Source: Clavelina lepadiformis
Taxonomy: Eukaryota > Chordata > Ascidiacea > Aplousobranchia > Clavelinidae
Assembly (NCBI RefSeq): GCF_947623445.1
Contig: NC_135247.1
Span: 18,664,501 to 18,728,500 of the forward strand
Length of the DNA: 64,000 nt
Direction of reading: 5' to 3'
Shown: positions 1-11,399 of the stretch, in pieces
How the letters are laid out: each line of letters starts with the position of its first letter
Numbering within the stretch: the stretch's first letter is position 1
Program-made: the position numbers and the translations under genes
The notes under the pieces: generated by a model
Databases searched by the model: none
Seen by the model: only the letters and a program-made list of their open reading frames with translations
Told to the model about the DNA's origin: nothing

Positions 1-45
1 AAGATTCCCTTAATGTTATAGAAAGAAAATTTAGTTTCGGAAAAC

Positions 46-2007
46 ATGGAGATCGAGTTTTGTCAAGTTTGTGCAGTAATCGTTTTGCTTTCAACAACTT
101 ACCAAAGTAAACGAGTATTTCATATGTTATTGTATTAGTCAAAGATAATAAAGTTAGTAAAAAATTATATGTTTTTTGAAGCCATTTTTGATTATGCTAC
201 AAATAATTCTTGTTTCAAAGTCTCAGCTCAGTGTCCAAGACGAAACCAAACAAAGGCAGATGCTGTAGGACGACCTTGTCGTAAGCCCTGTCCATCACAA
301 GCTCAGTGCAAAGATGGAAAAATATGTCGCTGTGATCATGAATGTGGAACGTCTTGCATCAATATGAGTAAGTTATAATGTGTTCCTGATAAAGCTGGAA
401 TGTAAAAATTTATGATTTGTGCTTACAGCAAAGTTATGAAAGGCAAAATTATTTTAACATGTACAGTATTTACGGTCAAGGAATTCTTTTATTTTTTCTT
501 TGAAACAATTAAACAAGTATTCGTGCAATGTTATGGAGTTATGTAGTTGAAAAATAAAAACAGAAGTTTACATAATATTTAACATTATTCATAGACAACT
601 TTTGCGGTCTACCATTGGTCATACCAAATATGGCAAGAGTTTGCGTTTATCGAAGACTCTCGAATGGATCACTCGTATTGAAACCGTCGCCACCTTACCA
701 GTATGATGATATGGCTGAGTATGAGTGTGCGCATGGTTACCGTTTAGAAGGATCTCAAAATTTTAACTTATGCCATGGAAGAAAAAGTTGGACTAGATTG
801 GCGGTTTGTGCTCGTAAGTGAATGTCAATAAACATCAAAGATAAAGTCGTTCAAAGCGAGTCATTATGAAGCGATTTATGCTATGTTGCTATAACTAAAC
901 CATTTGCTATTATCTCAAAAATAACAAGATTGTTGCACATAAACTTGTTACTTTATTGTCAGGAAGTTGCCGCAGGTTTGACGAAGAAAAAGTTTTGCAA
1001 AATCTCATGATATGCGGAACAAATTGTGTGACAAGTTCAGAGTGCACGGAAGACATGAGTTGTATGTGTGATGGGTATTGTGGTAGGACTTGCGTGAACC
1101 CAGGTGATATATTTACACATAATAATATCAATTATCTTTATTTTTATGTAACTTTCATTGACTAAGTTTTGTATTTCAAATCTTATTTTTCAAAGATATC
1201 GATTGCGGGGAAGCCCCACCATCCACACACGCTTCAATTAAATATGACGGAGAAGGATTTCAACGAAGAGCTTACTACCGGTGTGACGTCGGATTTTATC
1301 CTCAGTCCGGAGATTTAACGAGGAAATGCACAGGAGGTGGAACCTGGAGTGGAAGATTAATCAACTGCGCTCGTGAGTAATTTGCCAAAGTCATGTTGAA
1401 ATGTTTTCTAGGAACAAATATTATCGATTTTAACGTCACAAACATGGTTTTGGAATTATTCCAATTTGCTAAAACGTTATAGCTACAACTTGTGGTGATC
1501 CATTGCCTTCTATTCGATCGATGGGTGGCGAAATTGTGCAGGATCAGCATGACCCATATTTGGTTGGACACCAAGTGACGTTTCAGTGTTCTCCAGGGCA
1601 ACGGTTTCTAGGAGACAGCGTTCAAACGTGCATGGAAGACGGACAGTGGAGTGGATTAAACGCAATTTGTGATTTGATTGGTGAATGAACCTTTTGCTGA
1701 CTTGGAAAATACTTATAATATGCCTTGTTGGAGTTTTCATCCAATGCCTTAAAAGGAAAGGCGTACATACTGAGACAGAATTATAGCAGAGTAGTTGTAA
1801 TTTGTCGTGGTTTTTATTTAGATGATGAATCAAGATGTCCGCATCCTGGAGTTCCAATAAACGGTAATCTCTTGACAAGGAGCAACTTCACGGTGGGAAC
1901 GATGGTTGAGTTTGAATGTGATGAAGGATACTCGATGATTGGAGATCGACAACAAGAATGTTTTTACTTCCTACAGTGGAGCGATGGTGGTGCTCCGAAA
2001 TGCATAG
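46..2007 (+). CDS. Gene 1 N-terminal exons: signal peptide, WAP, CCP, WAP, CCP, CCP, CCP
   Basis: Exons are 46-106 (signal peptide with a hydrophobic CAVIVLL core), 221-367 (WAP-like), 595-813 (CCP), 963-1103 (WAP-like), 1196-1372 (CCP), 1483-1680 (CCP) and 1822-2007 (CCP). All internal junctions are phase 1. The WAP-like domains have eight cysteines and the late CGxxC motif of whey acidic proteins, but cysteines 5 and 6 are separated by one residue (CRC, CMC) instead of adjacent. CCPs show the four-Cys pattern with Trp before the last Cys. The first CCP has an extra cysteine (codon near 643) where genes 2-4 have Arg. These modules would bind substrate or cofactor, as the three CCPs of factor B do. 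Confidence 0.85.
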
Positions 2008-5000
2008 GTGTCGCAAGGAGCTCATCGTAATAGCAAAAGTGTAAACTGTATCTTTATACATCAGATAAAATTTATAATATTATTAAGTCTCCCAATCTGG
2101 CAAAGAAAGGCGCGCAATATAGTACGTACTAATGGGTGCGTGTTCGAAGTTCAAAAGCTACAGAAAAGTTTCATTTTCTTAACGCATGAAACTGCGCTTT
2201 TTTTCAGACCCTCGATACCCTGCCAGCAATTCAGTTTCTTTACGTCGACTTCAAGGAAATCTGGAAACAACTGAAGATCTTGTCCACAGCCACAGCCTGG
2301 GTCATTCATTATCATCAACATCAACAATATTGCATGAAACAATCTTTGTTATTGATATTTCTAAAGATGTCAGTGATGAAACTCTTAGAGTTTCCCTGAA
2401 GTTTGCTGAGAATCTTGTAATTGAGGTTGGTAAACACTTGCATGTTTTTAAAGAAGGCCTAAATAATTTCTATCTTGTATATAGACCAGCATCAAATTAG
2501 TTGTGCAAACAAATTCATTTTTAAATTTACAGGCAAGCAGAGACAACTACTTGAAATGCGCCATCATTGTTTTTGCTTCAGGATCCAAAGTTGTCCTGAG
2601 GTTTGCTTCAGTTCCTTCACAAGAAGTAATTCAATCGCTGAGAAGTATTTTAGCAGACAGAGGTAAGAGAGAAAGAGAAGTTGAAACAAAAATTGCATTG
2701 CTTATAAAATGAGCTTAAAATAATAAAAAATGTTATCAACTCGTGATTTGGCGCAGAAAAGTTCGTGCAAAATGTTGGTGAATTGAGAAACACTGCGGAG
2801 GGTTTGCGAAAATTACGGGAAGTCTATTTAAGCATCGCACAAAACATTTCGGAAAACATGAGGAATATTTTCTTGTTTATCAATGGTAAAAGGAGTATAT
2901 GTGCGTCATCAACTCAGTTATACCCAAGAATTTAATTACGGATTGTTTTTCATTTTTTAAGGTCAACATTTTCAAGGACTGATTTCCCCAAAAATCGTAA
3001 TGCAAGATTTTATAGATGGATTGTCAAAAAATTTGCCAAACGTACATTTGTGTGGATTTCATCTACAAACTTTTAATTTCATAAATAATATGATGTAATT
3101 TTCAGGAGCGCTATAAAAGTCAACACTTAAACATAAATGTTTCGATATTTCATGTTTTGGATTTCAGGATTTATCTAACTTCTGTTTGGTTTGAGTTTTG
3201 TTCACATTTGACACCAGAATGACGCAATATGTTTTAGATCTACGTAATAGCATTTGGATCAAATGTTCATGAGAGTGCCACCTATGACGAACTCCAATCC
3301 CTAACTTATCCCAGACATTTGCTTTTGGTCAATCCAACTTCCACTGAAGTACCCGATACTTTTAATAGCCAAGGTTAGTTCTAAGTTAGCAGTTCAATTG
3401 TAAAGGTTATTACTCAGTTCTACTGAAATATTTTTAAATTACAAAAGTTCAACATGTTGTTTAAATTTCGAAACAAATTAAAAATCATCATATTAAATTA
3501 AAACATGGACTAATATAATTTTTTTCAAACCAATGTCTACTTTTGTTATAGTCACAATCAATTCAACCATCGCAGTTAAAGTTTAAACTTAGTTGAAAAC
3601 CAATGAAATATGAAATATGATTGGAGCAAGACTAACAAAATGTTTCTACAGACTTTTGTCAATGCGGAACATCTGGAGATATTGGAAATGTGAAGAAAAG
3701 AGCAAGTATTGGCAGAGTTGTAAAAGGAACAAAAGCAAATTTGGCTGCTTGGCCTTGGCAAGTTCTAATAGCCGAAAATCGGGCAAGAATTTCAAACGTA
3801 AGCTTGAATATTTACATATATAGCTTTAACATTAAGCTAAAATTACGAGTTTACCTAAAAGATGTACCGTTTGTAGACATATCGCCGTGTTAGAGGCGGT
3901 GGGTCTTTAATCAACCATCGATGGGTTCTCACAGCTGCTCATATCTTTCATGGCATGGCAAGACCAAGAGATTGGGCGCACAATATCTTGCTTACGTTTG
4001 GTTGGTTGAATCTCATTGAAAGATTGTTTTGTAAAAAACAAAAGCGTTGATTAAGTTTGTTGTGTAACAATTGTTTCAAAGGAATTCGACAGTTACCGGA
4101 AAGCGATCAATCTCAGCTTTCTTCACATGTACAAGTTTTTCGAGCAAAGAAGATTTATGAGCACGAAAACTTTTCCATCAACACATTTGATTACGACATA
4201 GCTTTGGTAATTTTTGTTTAATCAAATAGCATTAGAAGTTTGATGAAACCAGAATATGTTGCAACTGAAAAGTGTTTCAAAACAGGAGATATATCTTGTA
4301 TGTTTGAAATCAACTTTTTTCTGAAAACACTGACGAACAAAATCGATATGTTGCTACAGATTCTTGTAGGCAGAGAATTGAAGCAACTTGGCTTGTACTG
4401 GCAGCAAACTGGAAATGCAGGTTGGGTGAATTATACGTCATTTGTGAGACCAGTGTGCTTGCCATGCATGGATAGAAATTGCGTCAGTGAATATTTGGAG
4501 AGAAATGAAAGGACGTTGTTTGGGAGAAAGATTTCAGAAAGTGATAAATGCAAAACTGAAGGTAGGTCATGTACAATTACAGAAAATATATTTTTTTAAA
4601 TGATTTTGTCCGTGAATTGATGCTTAAACTTGTTTTAGGCGACTGGTTGATCGAAAAAGGAGAACTTGAAAGAAAGTCTGTTCTAACAGTCGTTACAGGT
4701 TTTGGTGAAAAAAGGATTCGTCATACCTCGGATTTTAAATTTAAAGCTTCGAAATTTTTAACCCAAGCACTAATTCGACTTCATAACGATGAAAGGTGAC
4801 TCCAAAGTAGATTTCAGTTCTCAGAAGCTTGATTCGAATGATTGGAATAAATATGAAAAATGAGATGGCTTGTAGAGCTTTTTACAAAAGAAATAAAATT
4901 ATGACTTTAATTATAACTATGACTATGACTACGACTTCGACTGCGACTGTCATTGTCACTGTCACTCTCATTGTCACTGTCACTGTCAATAGGTAAATTA

Positions 5001-8000
5001 TGAAAAAATTTGAAGCTGCTGTGCTCTTAGATATTTTTAAACATAAAAAGGTTTACGAAGTGTTAGATTTATTTCATGAATTTTCAGGTGCAATCGAAGT
5101 ATTGCCCAAATGAGAAAAAAAGGTTTACCCGAAGGAATTACGTTTACTGACCAAATGATTTGTGGAATTGGGGGAAACCCTGGTATTATAACTGATGCAT
5201 GTAAAGGAGACAGCGGCGGACCACTTGTACGAGAGGTGGGCGAAGCTGAAACAGAGATTTGCTGAAGCTCAATTACAGCAAATCTTAAGTTGTTATGAGT
5301 TTTTTATTAAAATTTAAGGAGGATTATCTAAAATAAATGCAAGTTTACATGATATTTATTACGTTTCAATTTTATTTACAGTTCAAAGAGAATGTTATTG
5401 GCAAGGGATGTTGGATGCAAATTGGAATTGTGAGCTGGGGTTGGGGATGTGGATCAACATACACAGAAAACAGCATAAAACACCAATTTCCAGGCTACTA
5501 CACAAGCGTAGCTCTCCTAATGTCCTGGGTGACTGAAATACAACAACAAACAAAATCAGGTTCTGTTCCCATTAGTCGAAAAATTGTAATTTACCAAATA
5601 AAAACAAACGTTTGCAATAATTACTTTAAATATTTACTGAAATTAGTTCATCCTGATTCGTTTTGTCATGTTGATCCTTGCCAAGTGGAGAAAGGAAGAA
5701 CTTGTAAGAAATCTTGTGAGGATGATGCAGATTGTAGAGGAGCACTGAAGAGATGTGTTTGTGATGACGTTTGTGGAATGTCTTGTATTAATCCAAGTAA
5801 CAGTTTGGTTAAAGCAAAATAGTTGTACTGTAGTAGAAAACCTATAATGGGACATTCATTATGTTTTCAAATAATCGAAACTTTTTATTGGCAAATTCTA
5901 AGCAATCTTGGTCCAGTTTTTTACACGTTTTCGGCTTTACAATAACCATTTATTTGTTTCTTAATTAGAAGCTGTTTGTGATGATTTGGATACACTCAGC
6001 AATGGGACAATCGAAGGCAACAGAACTTATGGCAATACAGTTTATTACACTTGCAATGAGGGATTCATTCTCAAAGGAACAAGAACCAGGACATGTAGAT
6101 CCGACAAGAAATGGACCGGAACAGCACCAACTTGCTTGGGTAAGATTGGCTTTGTCGAGATTTACATTCAAGCGCATTTATGTAGTTACTATTCAAGGAA
6201 CTTTCCCAAATTGAACCAAACCTGACAAGGAATATATACCATGTCCATTTATATCGCGATGGATGGTATATAATGTAAAACTAAATATATGAGTTATGTT
6301 TGCATGATATTAACTTCTACTTTAAGTTGTAGAAGCTTCCAAATTCCATTCATTTCTACAACATAATCAAATGCTTTATCAATTTGTTCAATAAAACATC
6401 TATATACGCTTGCATTAGAAAGTTAGTTTATTTTGTTACGATTTTTAAATGTAAATACCGTGCATTGTTTTACAAAAGATTAATTTACGAAATTATTGTT
6501 TTGAATTTCATTGTTTAACGTTTTAAGTCTTTTATTGTATTTACTGTAAAAACACATAAAAACATATGCTTGGTTAATTTTCATGACAAGAATGTGTTCA
6601 ACTAACATTTTATTAACGGTTCTAACAAAGCAATAGCCAGTTGCTGCACATAATAACTAAGTCAGGGGCTTCTCTTGTTCTTGATGAACCGATAAGTAAG
6701 ATAGTATATACGTGATTTATACTTGTAGGTTACTTACCTTTCTGTTAAAACAATTTCTTTATTGTAAACAGAGATAGAATGCGTCGTACCTAGAGCTCCA
6801 AGCTTCGGTTCTGTTGAACCTCCAAGCTTTAGCAGAGTGGCATTGGATGAGATCATAACATACTCTTGTGGTCGAAGATATCGACTGGTTGGTACCTCTA
6901 GGGCAACTTGCAAAGAAGATCGAACATTCGCTTCCTCACCACCACGTTGCCAAGGTAGGTATTGTTAAGATAAAATGTGTAATGATGGGATGATAAAAGA
7001 AATAAGACTTTTAAAATGTCACACTTGTATCAATCGCATCCAATTAAACAATTTTCCAGAAATAACCTGTCCACATCGAACCACACCTGCACACGCCAGA
7101 CCAAGTTCATTCAAGTCGCGATGGCTGGTAGATGAAGTTCTAAGTTACACTTGCGCTCTTCGGTATGACTTTAGGGGAAATCCTTCATCAACCTGTCTAG
7201 TTAGTGGAAGTTGGTCAAATACTTTACCATATTGCCACAGTGAGCAATTTATTGTATTTTTGTCATCTTATTATTATTCTATTGTCGCATTTGTACTAAG
7301 ACGTAAAGTTACTCAGATATAGAGAAGTTTCATCTCATTGTAAACACATTCTCAAACTATACAAAGAAAAAGTGACTATCAAGAATTGTCCATTTCTACC
7401 TTCTAATATAGCACTTCATTGTAACACAATTAATTCTGCAAAAATAAATCTTTACAGAATTACCGTTTCACAATCACTGTGAGTTATTACCAACACTCTG
7501 AAATAGAACGTAACACTCATAATGTGCACGTTGATATTTCAGTACGACGATGTGTACACCGAGACGTTCCAGAACATTCTACAGCTAACCCTAACAAAAG
7601 TCAATGGGTTTATGGCGACCGAGTCACGTACACTTGTGATCGTGGCTACGAGTTGTCAGGATCGGCTGAATCACGTTGCACGTCAAGTGGTCGTTGGTCT
7701 GATCCTCCACCTACTTGCACAAGTAAGTCGGTAGCAAGATCATGTTGAAAAAGTTTTATGAATTGCTTTTAAACGATGCTGAAACGTATTTAATTTAGTG
7801 CTGTGTGAACAACATGTTGAAGCTTTAACTTATTAGAATTTTATTGTGTTTACTTTACAGTAAGATCATGCGAGCATCCCACACCACCACGTAACGTCGA
7901 CATAATAAGACCAGCAAACAAAATGTCTTGGGTGTATGAAGATACTATAACATATGGATGTAGTAGAGGTTATCGCTTAAATGGAGCCAGAACTTTGTCA

Positions 8001-10922
8001 TGCACTGAAGATGGGACGTGGTCGCACCCTGTACCGACTTGCCAACGTAATACTCAACTTTACTGCAGTCCTTACATACAGTATACCTTGCTAATCAAGT
8101 CACCTACTTTTCTAGGGCTCTACGATTTATGTTACGGCTTATCCGCAAAATAAATTGCGTTTTTGCAGAAATCACCTGTGAGCGCTCTGACCCCGACTTC
8201 GGCGAGTCAATCCCCAGAAAGGAAAGATATATTTTCGATGAGAAAATTACATATTCATGCAACGACGGATTTATTTTGGAGGGTGCAATTAGGTCAATTT
8301 GTCAAACATCTGGAAGTTGGAATAACGATCCTCCGAACTGCTATTTGCCTGGTAAATGCTCGCTATCATTTAATCCTCGTTAAAAGCATTCCAGTAAAAC
8401 TCAAACAAGATTGTCCACCCGATAATGGTAATAAACGATGGATTGATAATAATTGCTAATTTTCATAAACGTCGTTACTAACGTGCCTTGTAATGCGATT
8501 ATGACGCATTTAGTTTATAATAATCAATGGTATTACAATATCTGCAAAATTAGGAGATTTTTAAAATTAAATTTCGAAATGAAAACGCAACAATGGTAAG
8601 AAGGGGTTAAAACAATGGTGTTAGTTTTCTGTTAAAACAATTTCATTATTGTAAACAGAGTTAGAATGCGTCGTACCCAGAGCTCCAAGCTTCGGTTCTG
8701 TTGAACCTCCAAGGTATAGCAGAGTGGCATTGGATAACATCATAACATACTCTTGTGGTCGAAAGTATCGACTGGTCGGTAACTCTAGGGCAACTTGCAA
8801 AGAAGACCGAACGTTCACTTCCCCACCACCACGTTGCGACGGTGGGTATTTTGGAAATGAAATATGTATTGAAGGGATGATGAATGAACATTTAAAAGGA
8901 AAAAGATGTTTAAAATGTTGTGCTTTTATCAATCACATCCAATTAAACACTTTTCCAGAAATAACCTGTCCACGTCGAACCACACCTGCACACGCTACAC
9001 CAAGCTCATACAAGTCGCGATGGGTGGTAGATGAAGTTCTAAATTACACTTGCGATGTTGGATATGAATTGAGGGGAAATCCCTCATCAACCTGTCTAGT
9101 TAGCGGAGGCTGGTCAAATGAATTACCCAATTGCCGCAGTGAGCAATTTATTGCATTTTTGTCATCTTGTTATTATTCTATTGTCACATTTGTACTAAGA
9201 CGTAAAGTTACTACTTAGATATAGAGAAGATTCATCTCATTGTAAACACATTGTCACACTATTTGGAGAAAAAGTGATTATTAAGAATTACCATTTCTAC
9301 CTTTTAATATAGCACAGCATTTTAACAGAATTAAATATGCAGAAATACAACTTTACAGAATTACCGTTTCACAATTACTGTGATTTATTACCAACACTCT
9401 GGAATAGCACGTAAAACTCATAATATGCACGTTGTTGTTTCAGTACAACGATGTGTACACCGAGATTCTCCAGAACATTCTACTACTAACCCTAACAAAA
9501 GTCAATGGGTTTATGGCGACCGAGTCACTTACACATGTGATCGTGGCTACGAGTTGTCAGGATCGGCTGAATCACGCTGCACGTCAAGTGGTCGTTGGTC
9601 TGATCCTCCACCTACTTGCACAAGTGGTAACTAAAGTTTAACAACGGATTAAAAAGTTGAAATTGGCAAAAAAATCTTATGAAACGTTTTCCTACCCTGC
9701 TGTATTTCGACTAATACATTTCCTTATTACATTAAGTTGACGAATGCCAACCACGTCCATGCAGGAACGGAGGAACTTGTTTGAATAGAATCGATGCTTA
9801 CAAATGTTATTGTCTGCGAGGGTACGAAGGAGGTAATTGTGAAATAAGTAAGTTAAAAGTGTTGTACTTATGTATATCGTTCTTATGGTTAATACATGCA
9901 AATCGAACGTTTACACGTGTAGGCGTTTTCTGTTAAAACAATTTCATTATTGTAAACAGAGATAGAATGCGTCGTACCCAGGACTCCAAGCTTCGGTTCT
10001 GTTGAACCTCCAAGCTTTAGCAGAGTGGCATTGGATAACATCATAACATACTCTTGTGGTCGAAAGTATCGATTGGTTGGTAACTCTAGGGCAACTTGCG
10101 AAGAAGATCGAACGTTCACTTCTCCACCACCACGTTGCGACGGTGGATATTTTGGAAATGAAATATGTATTGAAGGGATGATGAATGAACATATAAAAGG
10201 AAAAAGATATTTAAAATGTCATACTTGTATCAATCATATCCAATTAAACACTTTTCCAGAAATAACCTGTCCACGTCGAACCACACCTGCACACGCCAGA
10301 CCGAGTTCATTCAAGTCACGATGGGTGGTAGATGATGTTCTAAGTTACACTTGCGCTCTTCGGTACGACTTTAGGGGAAATCCCTCATCAACCTGTCTAG
10401 TTAGTGGAAGTTGGTCAAATACTTTACCATATTGCCACAGTGAGCAATTTATTGTATTTTTGTCATCTTATTACCATTCCATTGTCACATTTGTACTAAG
10501 ACGTAAAGTTACTCAGATATAGAGAAGTTTCATCTCATTGTAAACACATCCTCAAACTATACACAGAAAAAGTGACTATTAAGAATTGTCCATTTCTACC
10601 TTCTAATATAGCACTTCATTGTAACAGAATTAATTCTGCAGAAATACAGCTTTACAGAATTACCGTTTCACAATTACTGTGAGTTATTACCAACACTCTG
10701 AAAGAGCACGTAAGACTCATAATATGCACGTTGTTGTTTCAGTACGACGATGTGTACACCGACATGTTCCAGAACATTCTACAGCTAACCCTAATAAAAG
10801 TCAATGGGTTTATGGCGACCGAGTCACTTACACTTGTGATCGTGGCTACGAGTTGTCAGGATCGGCTGAATCACGCTGCACGTCAAGTGGTCGTTGGTCT
10901 GATCCTCCACCTACTTGCACAA
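46..10922 (+). CDS. Gene 1: factor B/C2-like mosaic protease with long CCP tail (multi-exon)
   Basis: This is the first of four tandem paralogues. Domain order is signal peptide, WAP, CCP, WAP, three CCPs, vWA, S1 protease, WAP, CCP, then eleven CCPs with one EGF. CCPs followed by vWA and S1 are diagnostic of the complement factor B/C2 family, the catalytic subunit of the C3 convertase. The extra WAP domains and everything after the protease are not part of vertebrate factor B. About 33 exons can be placed by GT-AG borders and conserved phase (detailed in the block entries). The start is the ATG at 46 because it opens a hydrophobic leader shared by all copies. The last recognisable exon ends at 10922 with a good donor, but no homologous downstream exon follows, so the 3' end is lost or unknown. 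Confidence is high for the modules and lower for the 3' end. Confidence 0.85.
2208..3373 (+). CDS. Gene 1 von Willebrand factor A domain (five exons)
   Basis: Exons are 2208-2425, 2533-2662, 2757-2885, 2962-3041 and 3238-3373. They encode the vWA beta strands in order: [41 protein letters not shown] and IYVIAFG. The first exon starts with a linker containing LRRLQ, where factor B is cut by factor D at a basic site; this is only a positional analogy. The MIDAS looks altered: the first motif reads D-x-S-x-D instead of D-x-S-x-S, and the later Asp of factor B (TDG) is Asn (ING). The donor of the first exon is ambiguous: GTTGGT at 2426 keeps frame, and GTAATT at 2417 would also keep it three codons shorter. 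Confidence 0.8.
3652..5559 (+). CDS. Gene 1 S1 serine protease domain (seven exons)
   Basis: Exons are 3652-3797, 3877-4000, 4082-4206, 4360-4561, 4639-4795, 5088-5235 and 5382-5559. The triad is complete: His in LTAAH, Asp in FDYDIAL, Ser in GDSGGPL. The residue six before the Ser is Asp (DACKGDSGG), the S1-pocket residue of trypsin-like enzymes. The domain starts with GR|VVKG, a conventional zymogen cleavage site. The usual disulfide flanking the catalytic His (chymotrypsin Cys42-Cys58) is absent on both sides. The second exon must end at a weak GTTGGT donor (4001), because the GTAAAA at 4031 would create a TGA codon at the join. The domain ends with the GWGCG and PGYYTSVA blocks. Confidence 0.85.
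5647..6139 (+). CDS. Gene 1 post-protease WAP (5647-5796) and CCP (5969-6139)
   Basis: The third WAP-like domain has the [11 protein letters not shown] core, followed by a CCP ending TGTAPTC. In gene 1 the 87-bp intron before it has no in-frame stop: the stop TAA present in genes 2 and 3 is TAC at 5592-5594. The acceptor used by the paralogues (ACTAG) has become ACTGA, and the next usable AG (5645-5646) keeps the frame. Gene 1 can therefore reach this domain either by splicing or by reading straight through the intron. Confidence 0.75.
6140..6771 (+). other. Long conserved intron (gene 1)
   Basis: This 632-bp intron lies between the post-protease CCP and the CCP cassette. Equivalent introns with clear similarity occur at 20569-21200 and 46551-47132. 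No coding signal is seen in it. It is the natural place to look for an alternative promoter or 3' end, but none is obvious. Confidence 0.5.
6772..7722 (+). CDS. Gene 1 CCP cassette a-b-c, first copy
   Basis: Three CCP exons: 6772-6954 (type a, begins [13 protein letters not shown]), 7060-7239 (type b, [10 protein letters not shown]) and 7543-7722 (type c, [11 protein letters not shown]). Each is one exon in phase 1-1 with four cysteines and a late Trp, except type a, which has Phe (DRTFAS) at the usual Trp position. The a-b-c set is repeated twice more downstream in this gene. Confidence 0.85.
7861..8351 (+). CDS. Gene 1 CCP exons d (7861-8046) and e (8169-8351)
   Basis: Two further single-exon CCPs, type d ([22 protein letters not shown]) and type e ([21 protein letters not shown]). 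The same pair follows cassette c in genes 2 and 3, so it is an ancestral part of the tail. Confidence 0.85.
8395..8470 (+). pseudogene. Relic of a TSP1 exon end
   Basis: The sequence from about 8400, starting near GATTGTCCACCCGATAATGG, matches the last bases and following intron of the TSP1 exon at 23970-24134 in gene 2. The preceding lectin and TSP1 sequence is absent. The same junction exists in gene 3 at about 49305. It marks the border of a module block present in gene 2 but missing in genes 1 and 3. Confidence 0.6.
8659..9623 (+). CDS. Gene 1 CCP cassette a-b-c, second copy
   Basis: Exons are 8659-8841 (a), 8959-9138 (b) and 9444-9623 (c), with strongly similar introns to the first and third copies. 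The donor after exon c is GTGGTA rather than the usual GTAAGT because one base differs. Confidence 0.8.
9737..9847 (+). CDS. Gene 1 EGF-like domain exon
   Basis: A single phase 1-1 exon encodes a six-cysteine EGF module ([14 protein letters not shown], then [12 protein letters not shown]). The aromatic-Gly spacing before the last Cys is typical. It resembles the EGF exon of genes 2B and 3B (35823-35936, 56272-56385) more than the EGFs of gene 2. Confidence 0.8.
9960..10922 (+). CDS. Gene 1 CCP cassette a-b-c, third copy
   Basis: Exons are 9960-10142 (a), 10260-10439 (b) and 10743-10922 (c). Exon b is closest to the first copy and exon a to the second copy by eye, so the repeats have probably exchanged sequence. 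Similarity to the other copies stops about 50 bp after 10922, where the normal d and e exons are missing. Confidence 0.8.
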
Positions 10923-10984
10923 GTAAGTTGGGAGCAAGATCATGTTGAAACAGTTTTATGAATTGCTTTTAAACGGTGTTGAAC

Positions 10985-11399
10985 AATACAATCTCATTTT
11001 CGCAACCATTCTCCCAAACAAGACTTCAAACTACTAATATTCCTCGGAACAGTTTTACGAAAACTACGGAATTGGTAAAATTGCGAAATTTATAAAATTT
11101 TGATGTTTGAAACCCTGGATGACGTCACTCGGGATTTTACCCTTTTGAAAATAGAAGTGGCTTGAGTAATTCAATGCGCTGCACTTGCTCAAATAACGCG
11201 AATGCTGCAGACAAAGCGGGTTACTGTAGAATAGATAATGTGCTCATACAAAAGGAACAGTTTGCTTGACAAAATAAAATAATTGTATATCCGGGCAATA
11301 TTTGAACTAAATTCACTGATTCCGTGTTTGAAACAAGCGATAAATATATTTGAGTCTTGAAATTTTACGTTGCAATATTTTCTTGTTTACCAGCAACAG
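10985..11399. other. Unassigned sequence after gene 1
   Basis: This is non-repetitive AT-rich sequence, not similar to the downstream introns of the other copies. I see no coding module in it. Confidence 0.4.

Noticed and set aside
1510..1878. Minus-strand ORFs over CCP exons (also 15850-16245, 42013-42243)
   Set aside because: They are antisense shadows of the CCP exons and recur only because those exons are duplicated.
2475..2712. Alternative frames over the second vWA exon ([11 protein letters not shown] type)
   Set aside because: The frame reading [16 protein letters not shown] matches the vWA fold and joins in phase; the other frame is open by chance.
4021..4040. GTAAAA at 4031 as the donor of the His exon
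   Set aside because: Joining there to 4082 creates TGA. The upstream GTTGGT at 4001 keeps frame and gives the expected S1 loop length in all four genes.
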